A DNA stretch of 64,000 nucleotides from Rhizomicrobium sp. (GTDB lineage Bacteria > Pseudomonadota > Alphaproteobacteria > Micropepsales > Micropepsaceae), in contig JBBCGL010000001.1 of assembly GCA_037200385.1 (NCBI GenBank), positions 4,169,418 to 4,233,417 on the forward strand, given 5' to 3'. The notes below the pieces were generated by a model. That model was not told the DNA's origin. It did not search any database and saw nothing but the letters and a program-made list of their open reading frames with translations. Positions 1-7,979 of the stretch are shown piece after piece. A program made the translations under genes and the position numbers. Numbering within the stretch: the stretch's first letter is position 1; each line of letters begins with the position of its first letter.

Positions 1-871
1 GGCTGGCCCGAACGTCCGGCACCGCGCCGGCGCGCGCAAGCGCAAGATCGGCTTCGCGCGCGTCCCGCAACCGCGCAAACCGCACGAGGTCCGGCGCGTC
101 CTTCAGCTTGGCCTCATAGTCGGCCAGCGCATCCGGTGCTTGCGCCACGAAGAACACATTGCCTGCCAGCGACTCCGTCACGATGGGCTCGCCCCAATAG
201 CGGCCGAGTTTCTGCCGCGCCGTCACCAACGCCGATTCGGCGCGCTGGCGCGCAATGGTGGCATTGGTCAGCGCCATTTCGGCGCGGCTGCGCTGAAACA
301 GCGGATCGCGCGCGGCGGCGACGCGGCGCGACACATCGGCAAAAACGCTGCGCGCCGTGCCTTCGAGGTCTTTGGCCAGCCGCACGCCCTCTTCGGCGGC
401 GACGGCATCCATATAGGCCAGCGTGACATCGCGCACGAGGTCGAGTTGCGCGGCGCTGAGTTCGGTCTCGGCCGCACGGCGATTGGCGGCGGCTGCCTGC
501 TGGCGCGCGTCTCGTTTGCCGCCGAGTTCGATAAGCTGCGCGACGCCGTAGGTGAACTCGGAACCCGACAGGCCGCGATAGGGGCCGGTGCCGATGATGT
601 TCTCCGCCTCGACCGAGAGTTCGGGATTGGGCAGCAGATGGCTTTGCAATTCCGTGCCCGCCGCCGCCGCGACCCCCGCACGCGCCGCATCGAGGCGCGG
701 CGACGCTGCGAGCGCGCGCTGCACCGCTTCGCGGACGGTCAAGGCCGGCGTGCCGGGAGCCTGCGGAGCCGCCGCGCTGGCCGACGCCATCGGCGAGACG
801 CATAGCCATGCTCCAAGCGCTGCACGTTGAATGAACCAGGTCAAAGACCTGCATTGTGATTTGCGATTCAT
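1..871 (-). CDS. TolC/CzcC-type outer-membrane efflux protein (C-terminus cut by window edge)
   Basis: The reading frame starts at the ATG at 871 and stays open to base 1, so about 290 N-terminal residues are present and the rest lies outside. The first 35 or so residues look like a signal peptide ending in an Ala-rich stretch (MASASAAAP). After that come the heptad-like helices of the outer membrane efflux family, with the typical phrases TVREAVQRALAASPRLDAAR, LLPNPELSVEAENI and QLIELGGKRDARQ. This matches the CzcC/CusC branch, which forms the outer-membrane exit duct of RND heavy-metal efflux pumps. The RND pump and adaptor are presumably to the left. The gene lies 98 bp downstream of a small membrane protein on the same strand, as in czc/ncc loci. 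The family call is firm; the metal is not known. Confidence 0.85.
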   Translation of the reverse strand, partial: MNRKSQCRSLTWFIQRAALGAWLCVSPMASASAAAPQAPGTPALTVREAVQRALAASPRLDAARAGVAAAAGTELQSHLLPNPELSVEAENIIGTGPYRGLSGSEFTYGVAQLIELGGKRDARQQAAAANRRAAETELSAAQLDLVRDVTLAYMDAVAAEEGVRLAKDLEGTARSVFADVSRRVAAARDPLFQRSRAEMALTNATIARQRAESALVTARQKLGRYWGEPIVTESLAGNVFFVAQAPDALADYEAKLKDAPDLVRFARLRDAREADLALARAGAVPDVRAS

Positions 872-968
872 GGTGTGCCGTTGCTGCGCGTCAACGAGGG
901 TTGAGCGCGCCGATGAATGACGAATGAGCGCGCGGAGGCGCGCCCGACGAACGTCATCGAAACGGCGG

Positions 969-1358
969 TTAGATCAGCAAAGCGGTGAGTTTGCGGTGCG
1001 CCAGCGCGGTATTGCGCGCGGTGGCCAGCAACAGCGGTGCGCCATCGGCGCGCTGGAAGAGCGCGGCGCAGATCGCCAGCACCAGCAACGTGACAACGGC
1101 GAGCGCCGCATCGATTTGGGATTTTCCGTCGCTTCCAGCGGCCCTGTCGGTCTCCAGTTCCAGGTGCACGGAGACGAAATCGATCAGCCGTTCAGCGCTG
1201 CGCATTGAGCGGACCACGCCGTGATTGTCGGTCTCATCGGCGCATTGCGTGACATGCGCCGCCAGCAGCAACACCAGCAGCATGCCGAGCAGGGCAAGCA
1301 CCTGCACGGACAAACGGTCCGAGAGGCTGCGCATGGACAATGAAGCAGTGGATTGCAT
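969..1358 (-). CDS. Small two-helix membrane protein upstream of metal efflux gene
   Basis: A 129-residue protein. It has one hydrophobic helix near residues 18-37 (SVQVLALLGMLLVLLLAAHV) and a second near residues 83-100 (ALAVVTLLVLAICAALF), with an acidic loop (CADETDNHG, HLELETD) between them. Loop Cys, Asp and His residues and the position directly before a CzcC-type gene suggest a regulatory or accessory protein of the metal efflux operon, comparable in position to CzcI/NccX-type proteins. I do not recognise a named family, so function is inferred from context only. Confidence 0.6.
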   Translation of the reverse strand: MQSTASLSMRSLSDRLSVQVLALLGMLLVLLLAAHVTQCADETDNHGVVRSMRSAERLIDFVSVHLELETDRAAGSDGKSQIDAALAVVTLLVLAICAALFQRADGAPLLLATARNTALAHRKLTALLI

Positions 1359-1588
1359 GACACCCGAACCTAAATCCTAAAGCCAACAGTGGGTCAAGGT
1401 GAAAGATAAATTGCCCAACTCCCGCCGTATTTCTAGAACGGATTTATGTCAGAGTCGCATCGCATGATCCGCCGCACAAAACAGGGGCGTGCGCGGGATT
1501 GCAGCATCGCTGAAATGGTGGCCGACCACCGTCATTCGCAGTGCCTCGAAAGCTGTATGCTGAGGATGTTAACCGCAGAGCGAGCGCA

Positions 1589-2518
1589 ATGGCTGACCAG
1601 CACGACCATCACCATCACCACGACCACGGTCATCATCACGCGCCGCCAAAAGACTTCGGCACGATGTTCCTGCTCGGGACGCTGTTGAATGTCGGCATTG
1701 TCGTTTTGCAAGCCACTTACGGTATCATCGCTCACTCGACCGCCTTGCTGGCCGATGCGGGGCACAATCTCAGCGACGTATTGAGTCTGCTTATTGCCTG
1801 GGGCGCGGCTGGTCTTGCCCGCCGTGCGGCGACCACGCGCTATACCTATGGCTTGCGCGGTTCGTCCATCATCGCCGCGCTCTTCAATGCCGTGTTCTTG
1901 ATGGTGGTGCTGGGCGGTATTGCCTGGGAGGCCATTCAACGCCTCTCCGATCCCGCTCCGGTGCAGGGCGGAATCGTCATGATCGTCGCCGCGGCGGGCA
2001 TCGTCATCAATGGCATCTCCGCGTGGCTATTCGCATCCGGCAGCAAAGGCGACATCAACGTCCGTGGCGCATTCCTCCACATGTTATCCGATGCGGTGGT
2101 GTCGTTCGGCGTACTGGTCGCAGGCGGCCTCATCGTCCTTACCGGATGGCTATGGCTGGACCCTGCTGTGACGCTTGTCGTGGTCGTCGTCATCTTCTGG
2201 GGAACGTGGCGGCTGCTGCGCGATTCCGTGAGCATGGCGCTCGCTGGCGTGCCGAGCGGCATCGACCCTGAGAAAGTGCGCGCCTATCTCGGCACAGTGC
2301 CCGGCGTCACGCGCATTCACGACCTGCATATCTGGCCGATGAGTACCACCGAAACGGCATTGACCTGCCATCTGGTTATGCCAGGGAGACACCCTGGTGA
2401 TACGTTCACCGTCGCTATCGCCAAGGAATTGCGCCACGCATTCGGCATCGAACATACAACGCTACAAATCGAAGTGAGCACGGATGCCGACTGCGGCGTC
2501 TGCGACAACGTCAGTTGA
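1589..2518 (+). CDS. Cation diffusion facilitator (Zn/Co/Cd exporter)
   Basis: A 309-residue CDF transporter. It begins with a His-rich metal-binding tail (ADQHDHHHHHDHGHHH), followed by six transmembrane segments and a C-terminal cytoplasmic domain. The two membrane metal sites are visible as the HxxxD pairs ADAGHNLSDV (helix 2) and FLHMLSDAVV (helix 5). The C-terminal domain has the usual VPGVTRIHDLHIWPMS segment. CDF proteins exchange divalent metal for protons across the inner membrane. The frame also opens 48 bases earlier (1541), but the ATG at 1589 starts directly at the His-rich tail and gives the usual family length. Divergent to the efflux operon at 1-1358, so the two probably form one metal-resistance locus. 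Confidence 0.9.
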   Translation: MADQHDHHHHHDHGHHHAPPKDFGTMFLLGTLLNVGIVVLQATYGIIAHSTALLADAGHNLSDVLSLLIAWGAAGLARRAATTRYTYGLRGSSIIAALFNAVFLMVVLGGIAWEAIQRLSDPAPVQGGIVMIVAAAGIVINGISAWLFASGSKGDINVRGAFLHMLSDAVVSFGVLVAGGLIVLTGWLWLDPAVTLVVVVVIFWGTWRLLRDSVSMALAGVPSGIDPEKVRAYLGTVPGVTRIHDLHIWPMSTTETALTCHLVMPGRHPGDTFTVAIAKELRHAFGIEHTTLQIEVSTDADCGVCDNVS

Positions 2519-2716
2519 GACAGCAGGAAAGGGTCGCTGTTAGTTGAACTGGAATTCGCACCACTGCGAGCGCGCACGTAATCCACGCTCTCCGGCGTCA
2601 TGCAGCCGATCGAGAAATGGCAGCTTCAACCGATGGAAGCGCGCGATTTGGGGGGGCTTGTCATTGCCGGCGCAACTATCGATCAGGATGATATAACTGT
2701 GGGTGATCTCACTGGC

Positions 2717-2893
2717 GTCGACCTCAATCCCCTGATTTCGCTCGATGCGCTCATCGAAGAAGCCAATGTACCCGTGCGGCGGGCCAGTCTGAACACCAAC
2801 CAACCGGCACTTTCAGCGCAACTTGCGAGGCTTCGTCAGGTTCTTGGCGACCCGCTTCTCGCGCTCGACCGCGAAAGCCCCGCGAGGGGGCAA
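2717..2893 (+). pseudogene. LysR-family regulator remnant (HTH half only)
   Basis: Within an open frame starting at 2600, residues from about 2717 read VDLNPLISLDALIEEANV, then LNTNQPALSAQLARLRQVLG and DPLLA. That is the classic N-terminal helix-turn-helix of LysR-type regulators. Nothing before or after resembles the family: the usual initial Met and the whole effector domain are missing, and the segment runs into the 3' end of marC on the other strand. I read it as a decayed fragment. It fills most of the 522-bp gap between the CDF gene and marC; the rest of that gap shows nothing recognisable. Confidence 0.6.
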
Positions 2894-3040
2894 AACGCAA
2901 ATATCGCAGGAATCCTTCGGCCGATATTGTTGCCGGTGACGGCCCGGATCGCCGGGACGCATGAGGCGATCGCAGCGGACCAGACTTGTCCTCAAACGCC
3001 GCTCCCGCAGTGGGTTCGAGGCTTGGCGGGGGGGAACCGT

Positions 3041-3682
3041 TCAATGGACAAGACCGCTTTGGCGCAGCCCATCGAGTACGAACTGAACCGCGAGAGCGGC
3101 CAGCAGGACGCCGGAAATACGCCCTACGACGTCCGAACCGGTCTGGCCCAGCCAGCGCTGGAGCACGTCCGCAAGAAGCATGGCGACGAAGGTTAGCGCC
3201 AGGCAGGCCGCGAGGAGGACCAGCACTGCAAGCTCGTCCGACCAGCGTTCCAGACGACTCATCAGGAGAACGACAGCAGAAAGGCTTCCGGGTCCGGCGA
3301 TCATCGGAAAGGCCAGCGGTAGAACGGCAATGTCGCCCGGACGTTCGGCCTCGCGATGCTCTCCTTCGCTGATGGACGACAGGCCGGGGCTCGCGAAGGT
3401 CAGCGTCAGCGCGTGCAGAAAAAGCAGGATGCCGCCGGCGATCTGGAAAGCCGGGAGCGTGACATGCAGCAGGCCGAGCAGCAGATTGCCTCCAAGTGCG
3501 AACAGCAGCAGCATGACGCCGGCAATGCTGACCGAACGCGCGGCGAGGCTCGTGCGACGCGATCGGTGCACCCCGGTTGTCAGGCTGGCGAACACCGTCG
3601 CGGTCTCGATCGGGCCGATCGTGACGAACAGGGTCACAAAAGCCGACCAAAGGCTGAGCGAAAGACTCATCGCCACCGTCAC
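3041..3682 (-). CDS. MarC/UPF0056 family inner-membrane protein
   Basis: A 213-residue membrane protein with about six hydrophobic segments. It carries MarC-family hallmarks: an N-terminal SAFVTLFVTIGPIETATVFA helix, and the central LPLAFPMIAGPGSLSAVVLL segment around residues 120-140, close to the family signature P-L-A-x-P-x-x-A-G-P-G. The molecular function of MarC proteins is not established; an early link to multiple antibiotic resistance was later withdrawn. Its ATG at 3682 overlaps the TGA of the upstream 117-residue gene by 4 bp (ATGA), so the two are translationally coupled. Confidence 0.88.
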   Translation of the reverse strand: MTVAMSLSLSLWSAFVTLFVTIGPIETATVFASLTTGVHRSRRTSLAARSVSIAGVMLLLFALGGNLLLGLLHVTLPAFQIAGGILLFLHALTLTFASPGLSSISEGEHREAERPGDIAVLPLAFPMIAGPGSLSAVVLLMSRLERWSDELAVLVLLAACLALTFVAMLLADVLQRWLGQTGSDVVGRISGVLLAALAVQFVLDGLRQSGLVH

Positions 3683-4032
3683 GCCGATGCGCTGTGGCTG
3701 CCGCTGCCCCGCTGCCGCTCAAACGGCGCGCGAAGCGCGGCGTCCCGAAGGCCGTCGAGACGCTGCAGCGCATCCACGATGGCGTCGAACGATACCGGCA
3801 CCGAGCCGCCTGGGGCGAGCCGCAGGTCCTGCAGGCACTTGACCGCACATGCATCCGACGCCCAGGACGAAAGGACGGCTCGCTTCTCCGAAAGCGAGAG
3901 CGTCGCGTCCGCCAGAACGTCTTTCGGGCGGGAGAAATACCGCGCTGGCGTCAACAGCCGGTCGAGGTCGTCGTCGCCGGTGTAAGGCCGGCAGGGCGGC
4001 CTGGTTTTTGTATCTTTGCATTCGTCGAACAT
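3679..4032 (-). CDS. Small stress-associated protein sharing a domain with the GroES chimera at 6201
   Basis: A 117-residue soluble protein. The start at 4032 (MFDECKDTKTRPPC) is chosen because GGGAGG lies a few bases upstream; an upstream in-frame ATG at 4188 has no such support. The core reads YFSRPKDVLADATLSLSEKR then [13 protein letters not shown]. It aligns closely with residues about 75-145 of the protein at 6201-6731 ([32 protein letters not shown]). Short proteins with this SEKRA(I/V)[10 protein letters not shown] motif are, as I recall, common beside chaperone genes in alphaproteobacteria, but I know no defined function. Coupled to marC by a 4-bp overlap. Confidence 0.75.
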   Translation of the reverse strand: MFDECKDTKTRPPCRPYTGDDDLDRLLTPARYFSRPKDVLADATLSLSEKRAVLSSWASDACAVKCLQDLRLAPGGSVPVSFDAIVDALQRLDGLRDAALRAPFERQRGSGSHSASA

Positions 4033-4106
4033 CGAAGCCTCCCGGTTTCTCCCCCCCCTTTCCTTGGGAAGAGCGAAGTGGGCCGGCAACCGGCCCGCAA
4101 CGCGCA

Positions 4107-4652
4107 TTAAAGCGTTGAACCGTTCTTTGCTTCCGGCGCGGCGCTCCATTTGGCCTGGATCGGCCTTGCCGCGGCGCTGTCGCCGCAATCGCCGCTCGTC
4201 TGCGATACGACCTGCGGCTTGCCGCCGCTTTCGGGCGCACGGACCTGGATCGTGCGGACGCAGGAGCGCGCGCCGTTCGTGGTCATGATCCTGCTATAGC
4301 TGCTGGTGCCCGGCGGCAGAGCGCGCAGCACCGCGTCGTTCGGACCGCCGTTCGCGGCTTGCAGCGCCCGGACCTGCCGCAGCATCGCCTCCATCTGCCG
4401 GTCCATCGCCGCGTCCAGCGCATCGAAGGCCGCAAAGGACGGCGTCCAGTCGGCCGCGACCATCCCAAACGGCTGCGCGTCGAAGACGACCTTCGGCGCG
4501 ATGTCGCCTGTATACTGAACATGCTCGACGCCGCCATCTGGCAACTGGATCGTGATGTCGTGGACGGCGGGACGGCTGGCGGCCAAAGCAACCGACCCTG
4601 CTAGCAGCAGCGCGCCCGCGCCGGCCACCACGACGGGAAGGATTGATTTCAT
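4107..4652 (-). CDS. Secreted hypothetical protein under a heat-shock-type promoter
   Basis: A 181-residue protein. Its N-terminal signal peptide (MKSILPVVVAGAGALLLAGS, cleavage near ALAAS at about 25) sends it to the periplasm. The mature part starts with a short beta-rich stretch (VHDITIQLPDGGVEHVQYTG), continues with a helical segment rich in Met and Ala (DALDAAMDRQMEAMLRQVRA), and has two Cys residues near the C-terminus (ARSCVRTIQV and SGDCGD) that could form a disulfide. RBS GGGAGAC lies just upstream. An RpoH-like promoter sits 38 bp upstream (4690-4717). No family recognised. Confidence 0.7.
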   Translation of the reverse strand: MKSILPVVVAGAGALLLAGSVALAASRPAVHDITIQLPDGGVEHVQYTGDIAPKVVFDAQPFGMVAADWTPSFAAFDALDAAMDRQMEAMLRQVRALQAANGGPNDAVLRALPPGTSSYSRIMTTNGARSCVRTIQVRAPESGGKPQVVSQTSGDCGDSAAARPIQAKWSAAPEAKNGSTL

Positions 4653-4689
4653 GGCTGTCTCCCTGGCTTTGGGTTTCAGACGGCCGGAA

Positions 4690-4717
4690 ATCTAGCGCGG
4701 GAAATCGGACCTTCAAG
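4690..4717 (-). promoter_or_regulatory. RpoH (sigma-32)-type promoter for the 4652 gene
   Basis: On the minus strand the sequence reads CTTGAAG, 15 bases, CTAGAT. The same two boxes with the same 15-base spacing occur at 4847-4874 in the opposite direction and, with two changed bases, at 6112-6139. The boxes lie 38 bp before the start codon. The match to alphaproteobacterial heat-shock promoters (CTTGAA -35 box) and the gene context support the call. Confidence 0.65.
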
Positions 4718-4846
4718 ATCCAAGCGTCTGTTCCGCCGTGAAATTTTTGAAGGGTTCGCTGTCGACGGTGGCCGGACGAATTGAAAACAACGCGTCGGAG
4801 CGCCGAAGTTTTCATGTCAGGCGCAGAATTTTTCTGCGGCAAAGAC

Positions 4847-4874
4847 CTTGAAGAGATCGGCCGGACTTCTAGAT
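4847..4874 (+). promoter_or_regulatory. RpoH (sigma-32)-type promoter for the hsp20 operon
   Basis: CTTGAAG (4847-4853), 15 bases, CTAGAT (4869-4874). It is divergent to the near-identical promoter at 4690-4717. Transcription from here would begin near 4881 and include the ROSE-like leader just before the first hsp20 gene. Confidence 0.7.
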
Positions 4875-4880
4875 CGAATC

Positions 4881-4968
4881 CCGCCGGACGCCCGTCGTGG
4901 GGTCCGGACAGTTCTTATTCCAGGACGAAACTCGTATCCGTGTTGCTCGAAAGGAGGATGTGGCTATG
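4881..4968 (+). ncRNA. ROSE-type RNA thermometer in the hsp20 leader
   Basis: The leader ends TTGCTCGAAAGGAGGATGTGG followed by CTATGAG. This closely matches the 3' hairpin of the ROSE element known from rhizobial small heat-shock genes, where a UUGCU segment pairs with the AGGA of the Shine-Dalgarno site and melts on warming. Here UUGCU (4942-4947 region) and AGGAG are separated by only CGAA. Upstream, GTCCGGAC-type inverted segments (for example around 4885-4920) can form the additional stem-loops usual for ROSE. The downstream product is an Hsp20, as expected. The exact 5' limit is an estimate. Confidence 0.8.
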
Positions 4969-5418
4969 AGAGACACGATCGACATCACCAATTTCGGCCG
5001 GTCGGCGATCGGCTTCGAGCGCATGCTCGACCTGCTGCGGAGCAATCCGGGTGATCCCGGCGAGAGCTATCCGCCCTACAATATCGAAAAGGCCGGCGAG
5101 GACCGCTACCGCATCGTGGTGGCCGTGGCCGGTTTCGCCGACAGCGAGCTGAGCGTCACGCAGGAACAGAACCGGCTGACCGTCACGGGACGGAAAGACG
5201 AGGCGCCGAAGCGCGGTACGTTCCTCCATCAGGGGATCGCCGGGCAGCCCTTCACGCGGCAGTTCGGTCTCGCCGACTACGTCCAGGTTCGCGAGGCCAA
5301 ACTGGCCAACGGATTGCTGACCATCGAGCTCGAACGCCAGTTGCCCGAGGCGATGAAACCGCGGCGCATCGCAATCGGCGGCGAGACCAATGCTTCGGCT
5401 GCGAAGCGCGCGGCCTGA
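4966..5418 (+). CDS. Small heat shock protein, Hsp20/IbpA type
   Basis: A 150-residue alpha-crystallin-domain chaperone that holds unfolding proteins during heat stress. Start at 4966 is set by AAGGAGG at 4951 and by the ROSE hairpin that masks it. The alpha-crystallin domain spans residues 35-130: YPPYNIEKAGEDRYRIVVAV, AGFADSELSV, then the C-terminal I-x-I-like EAMKPRRIAIG motif. The N-terminus (TNFGRSAIGFERMLDLL) is typical of IbpA-class alphaproteobacterial Hsp20. First gene of a two-gene hsp20 operon. Confidence 0.93.
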   Translation: MRDTIDITNFGRSAIGFERMLDLLRSNPGDPGESYPPYNIEKAGEDRYRIVVAVAGFADSELSVTQEQNRLTVTGRKDEAPKRGTFLHQGIAGQPFTRQFGLADYVQVREAKLANGLLTIELERQLPEAMKPRRIAIGGETNASAAKRAA

Positions 5419-5489
5419 CCAGCACCGGCAAGACGAAATCGGCGGGCGTCGCGGAGCGCGCCGCCCGCCCATCAATGAAGGAGAAGACC

Positions 5490-5975
5490 ATGAATATGCG
5501 CAGTCTCATTCCCTGGGCACGCGAAACGGCGTTGCCCGCCAACCGTTCCACCGACGAGCCCAGCTCGTTCCTGTCGCTGCACCGGCAGGTGAACCGGCTG
5601 TTCGACGATTTCTTCCGCGACTTCGATGCGCCGCTTGCGCGCGGCTGGTCCGCGGGCTGGCCGAGCGTCGAGGTCAGCGAAGGCGACAAGGAGGTGACGG
5701 TCGTGGCCGAGCTTCCCGGGCTAGACGAGAAGGACATCGACATCACGTTGCGCGACGGCATTCTGACGCTCAGGGGCGAGAAGAAGCACGAGAGCAACGG
5801 CGCCGTTTACAGCGAGCGCTGGCACGGGCAGTTCGCCCGCTCGATCCAGCTGGGCGCGGAAGTCGATCCCGAGAAGGTCAAGGCCGCGTTCAACAAGGGC
5901 GTGCTGACGATCACGCTGTCGAAACGGCCTGAGGCGCAGAGCAGCGTCAAGCGCATCGCGATCAATCGCGAATGA
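5490..5975 (+). CDS. Small heat shock protein, Hsp20 class (second copy)
   Basis: A 161-residue Hsp20. The ATG at 5490 is preferred over 5475 because AAGGAGA (5479-5485) sits at the right distance. It belongs to the other alphaproteobacterial Hsp20 class: long N-terminus (MNMRSLIPWAR), then LHRQVNRLFDDFFRDFD, a central WPSVEVSEGDKEVTVVAELP domain, DGILTLRGEKKHE, and the GVLTITLSKRPEAQ end with the KRIAI tail motif. Having two Hsp20 classes next to each other fits hetero-oligomer formation, which is inferred. It lies 71 bp after the first hsp20 gene and needs no separate promoter. Confidence 0.93.
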   Translation: MNMRSLIPWARETALPANRSTDEPSSFLSLHRQVNRLFDDFFRDFDAPLARGWSAGWPSVEVSEGDKEVTVVAELPGLDEKDIDITLRDGILTLRGEKKHESNGAVYSERWHGQFARSIQLGAEVDPEKVKAAFNKGVLTITLSKRPEAQSSVKRIAINRE

Positions 5976-6111
5976 CGTCCGCGTCGGTGGCACGCCACAT
6001 ATTCGCGTGCCACCCGCACGCCCGTAATACGTCCGTTCCGAACGCCATCTTACCGATTAACATATTGTAATCGTTGGAATAACTGTCGGAGGAATTTTTT
6101 GGCAATCCACT

Positions 6112-6139
6112 CTTGAAAGTGCCAAGAGGCGCGCTAAAT
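6112..6139 (+). promoter_or_regulatory. RpoH-type promoter for the GroES chimera
   Basis: CTTGAAA (6112-6118), 15 bases, CTAAAT (6134-6139): same spacing as the two promoters at 4690 and 4847. A perfect 7-bp hairpin (GCCCGGC 6148-6154 with GCCGGGC 6160-6166) follows in the leader. No CIRCE element, the other common groES control site, is present. Confidence 0.6.
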
Positions 6140-6200
6140 CGAAAATCGCCCGGCGCGGAGCCGGGCTCTGGACACCGTTGTTTTGCAATTGGAGGACTGC

Positions 6201-6731
6201 ATGCAATTCCGTCCCTTGCACGACCGCGTGGTCGTGCGCCGCATCGAGGCCGATCGGAAGACCGCCGGCGGCATCTTCATCCCCGACACGGCGCAGGAAA
6301 AAACGGAGGAAGTCGAAGTCGTCTCCGTCGGTCCCGGCGCGCGCAACAACAGGCGCGAGTTGGTCGCGACCGACCCGATCCTGAACAAGCTTCCTCGCGA
6401 CAGCACTATCGTGCCAGAGCGCCACTTCGCCTTTCCGCAAGAGGTGATCGACGATCCATCCCTCAGTATGGGAGAAAAGCGCTCCATTCTCTGCGAGTGG
6501 GCCTCCGACGCCTGCGCGGTCCCCTCGTTCCCGACCTTGCGAATGCTGCCGGGTACGACCTTTCCGGTGACGTTCTCGGCAGTCATGGACGCGCTGACGC
6601 AATTGGACCGCAAGTCCTACATCCAAGACGAAGCACTCGCATCTCGCGGGGCTTCGACGATCCTGACAATGCCCGGTAGAGACCGCGCCTCGCCCTTGCG
6701 GACCGCGACGGCGCATCATCTGCAAGCTTGA
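6201..6731 (+). CDS. Chimera: N-terminal half of GroES fused to the SWASDACAV accessory domain
   Basis: A 176-residue protein starting at 6201 (GGAGG ten bases upstream). Residues 1-55 are unmistakably GroES ([45 protein letters not shown]). The C-terminal half of GroES (the dome and final beta-strand, normally ending MKESDIMG) is missing. From about residue 60 the frame continues into a domain homologous to the 117-residue protein at 3679-4032 ([32 protein letters not shown]), then a low-complexity tail. No groEL follows. A normal seven-subunit co-chaperonin ring seems unlikely. Either a deletion fused two neighbouring genes, or this is a working two-domain protein. Confidence 0.8.
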   Translation: MQFRPLHDRVVVRRIEADRKTAGGIFIPDTAQEKTEEVEVVSVGPGARNNRRELVATDPILNKLPRDSTIVPERHFAFPQEVIDDPSLSMGEKRSILCEWASDACAVPSFPTLRMLPGTTFPVTFSAVMDALTQLDRKSYIQDEALASRGASTILTMPGRDRASPLRTATAHHLQA

Positions 6732-6750
6732 CCAGCCTCAGGAGCAAGCG

Positions 6751-7140
6751 ATGCGCGCATTGGTGGACAAGCTGATCACGGCAGTGGCGGCGCTTCTGTT
6801 CTTGACGGTGGCGGCCATTCAACCTGCAAAGGCGGAAGCGCTCGACTGCAAGGATCCGATCCTGAACGAGCCTGCGTTTCATCTGCGCACCGATCCACAG
6901 AACTCCACCGTCACGCTGGAGCCGACGCCGAGTTCGTTCATCGCACCGCAGGGAATCCACACCCTCCCCGCGCAGCGGGTGAGCGACTCGCTCAAATGGT
7001 CGATGCCGCGCGCTCTTGGGACGCTGGAATTTGTTCTCGACGGAAAGACCGGCGCCGTGACCGCCGACCGGCTCTCGACCGGTCGGCGCGAAAACTACGC
7101 GAGCTTTTCTTGCGAGAAAACGACGAACGCAAATCCGTAA
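6751..7140 (+). CDS. Secreted hypothetical protein
   Basis: A 129-residue protein with a signal peptide (LITAVAALLFLTVAAIQPAK, cleavage near AEA at 29). The mature chain has two Cys residues (LDCKDP and FSCEKT) that may pair. AGGAG lies just upstream, and the gene starts 19 bp after the GroES chimera, so the two are probably co-transcribed and heat-induced. No family recognised. Confidence 0.65.
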   Translation: MRALVDKLITAVAALLFLTVAAIQPAKAEALDCKDPILNEPAFHLRTDPQNSTVTLEPTPSSFIAPQGIHTLPAQRVSDSLKWSMPRALGTLEFVLDGKTGAVTADRLSTGRRENYASFSCEKTTNANP

Positions 7141-7149
7141 TAATAATTC

Positions 7150-7956
7150 TTAGACAAATCGCACACCGATGCTTCCGAGGACGCCATAATCCGCGTGAAA
7201 GACATCGCCCGGCCGTGCGAATACAGGTCGCGTGAAAGATCCGCACAGCAGTATTTGCCCGGGCTCAAGGTTGACATCGTGGGGGGCCAGTTTGTTGGCG
7301 AGCCACGCGATACCGGTCGCAGGGTGGTTCAGTACGCCAGCTGCCAGACCTGTTTCCTCGATGACGCCGTTTCGGCTCAATAGGCATCCGATCCAGCGCA
7401 GGTCGAATGCATCGGGTTTAACCGGACGTCCGCCCAGCACTACGCCGCCACAAGCCGCGTTATCGGAGATTGTATCGAGTGCCTTGAGGTTCGAGCCCGT
7501 ATCGGGATCGACAGGCTGAACGCGCAAATCGATGATTTCGAGAGCCGGCGTTACGTACTCCGTGGCGGCCAGCACGTCGAAGATCGTGACGCCCGGACCC
7601 TTGAGCGGCTTTCCAAGCATGAAGGCCAGTTCGACCTCGATGAGGGGAGAAATGAAGCGGCTCGCCGGAATATCCGAAGACTCCGGATAAAGCATGTCGT
7701 CAAGCAATGACCCGTAATCGGGCTCATCGATCTGTGCGTTTATCTGCATCGCCCGCGATGTAAGCCCGATTTTGTAACCGATTGTGCGCCGTCCTTCCTT
7801 ACCCTTGAGTTCAAGCCAAGCGGTTTGGATCGCGTAGCCATCGTCCATGCACATTTCCGAATGACTTTTGGAGATCTGCGGAATGCGCTTCTTGGTTTTC
7901 TCGGCCTCGTGCAAGGAGGCCGCGATGCTGGAGATTTCTTCGGGCGTAAAGGGCAT
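7150..7956 (-). CDS. hpaH: 2-oxo-hept-4-ene-1,7-dioate hydratase (HpaH/MhpD family)
   Basis: A 268-residue enzyme of the hydratase/decarboxylase branch of the FAA-hydrolase fold. The ATG at 7956 ([20 protein letters not shown]) gives the normal family length; the frame extends upstream without a better start. Family phrases are visible: [53 protein letters not shown], and near the end [19 protein letters not shown]. HpaH adds water to 2-oxo-hept-4-ene-1,7-dioate in the homoprotocatechuate meta-cleavage pathway. It follows the HpaI-type aldolase, which performs the next step, on the same strand. Confidence 0.85.
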   Translation of the reverse strand: MPFTPEEISSIAASLHEAEKTKKRIPQISKSHSEMCMDDGYAIQTAWLELKGKEGRRTIGYKIGLTSRAMQINAQIDEPDYGSLLDDMLYPESSDIPASRFISPLIEVELAFMLGKPLKGPGVTIFDVLAATEYVTPALEIIDLRVQPVDPDTGSNLKALDTISDNAACGGVVLGGRPVKPDAFDLRWIGCLLSRNGVIEETGLAAGVLNHPATGIAWLANKLAPHDVNLEPGQILLCGSFTRPVFARPGDVFHADYGVLGSIGVRFV

Positions 7957-7979
7957 AGGAGTGACCTCGCTGTGGGCGT

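Noticed and set aside
6050..6200. CIRCE operator before the GroES chimera
   Set aside because: No TTAGCACTC-N9-GAGTGCTAA or near match; an RpoH-type promoter is present instead.
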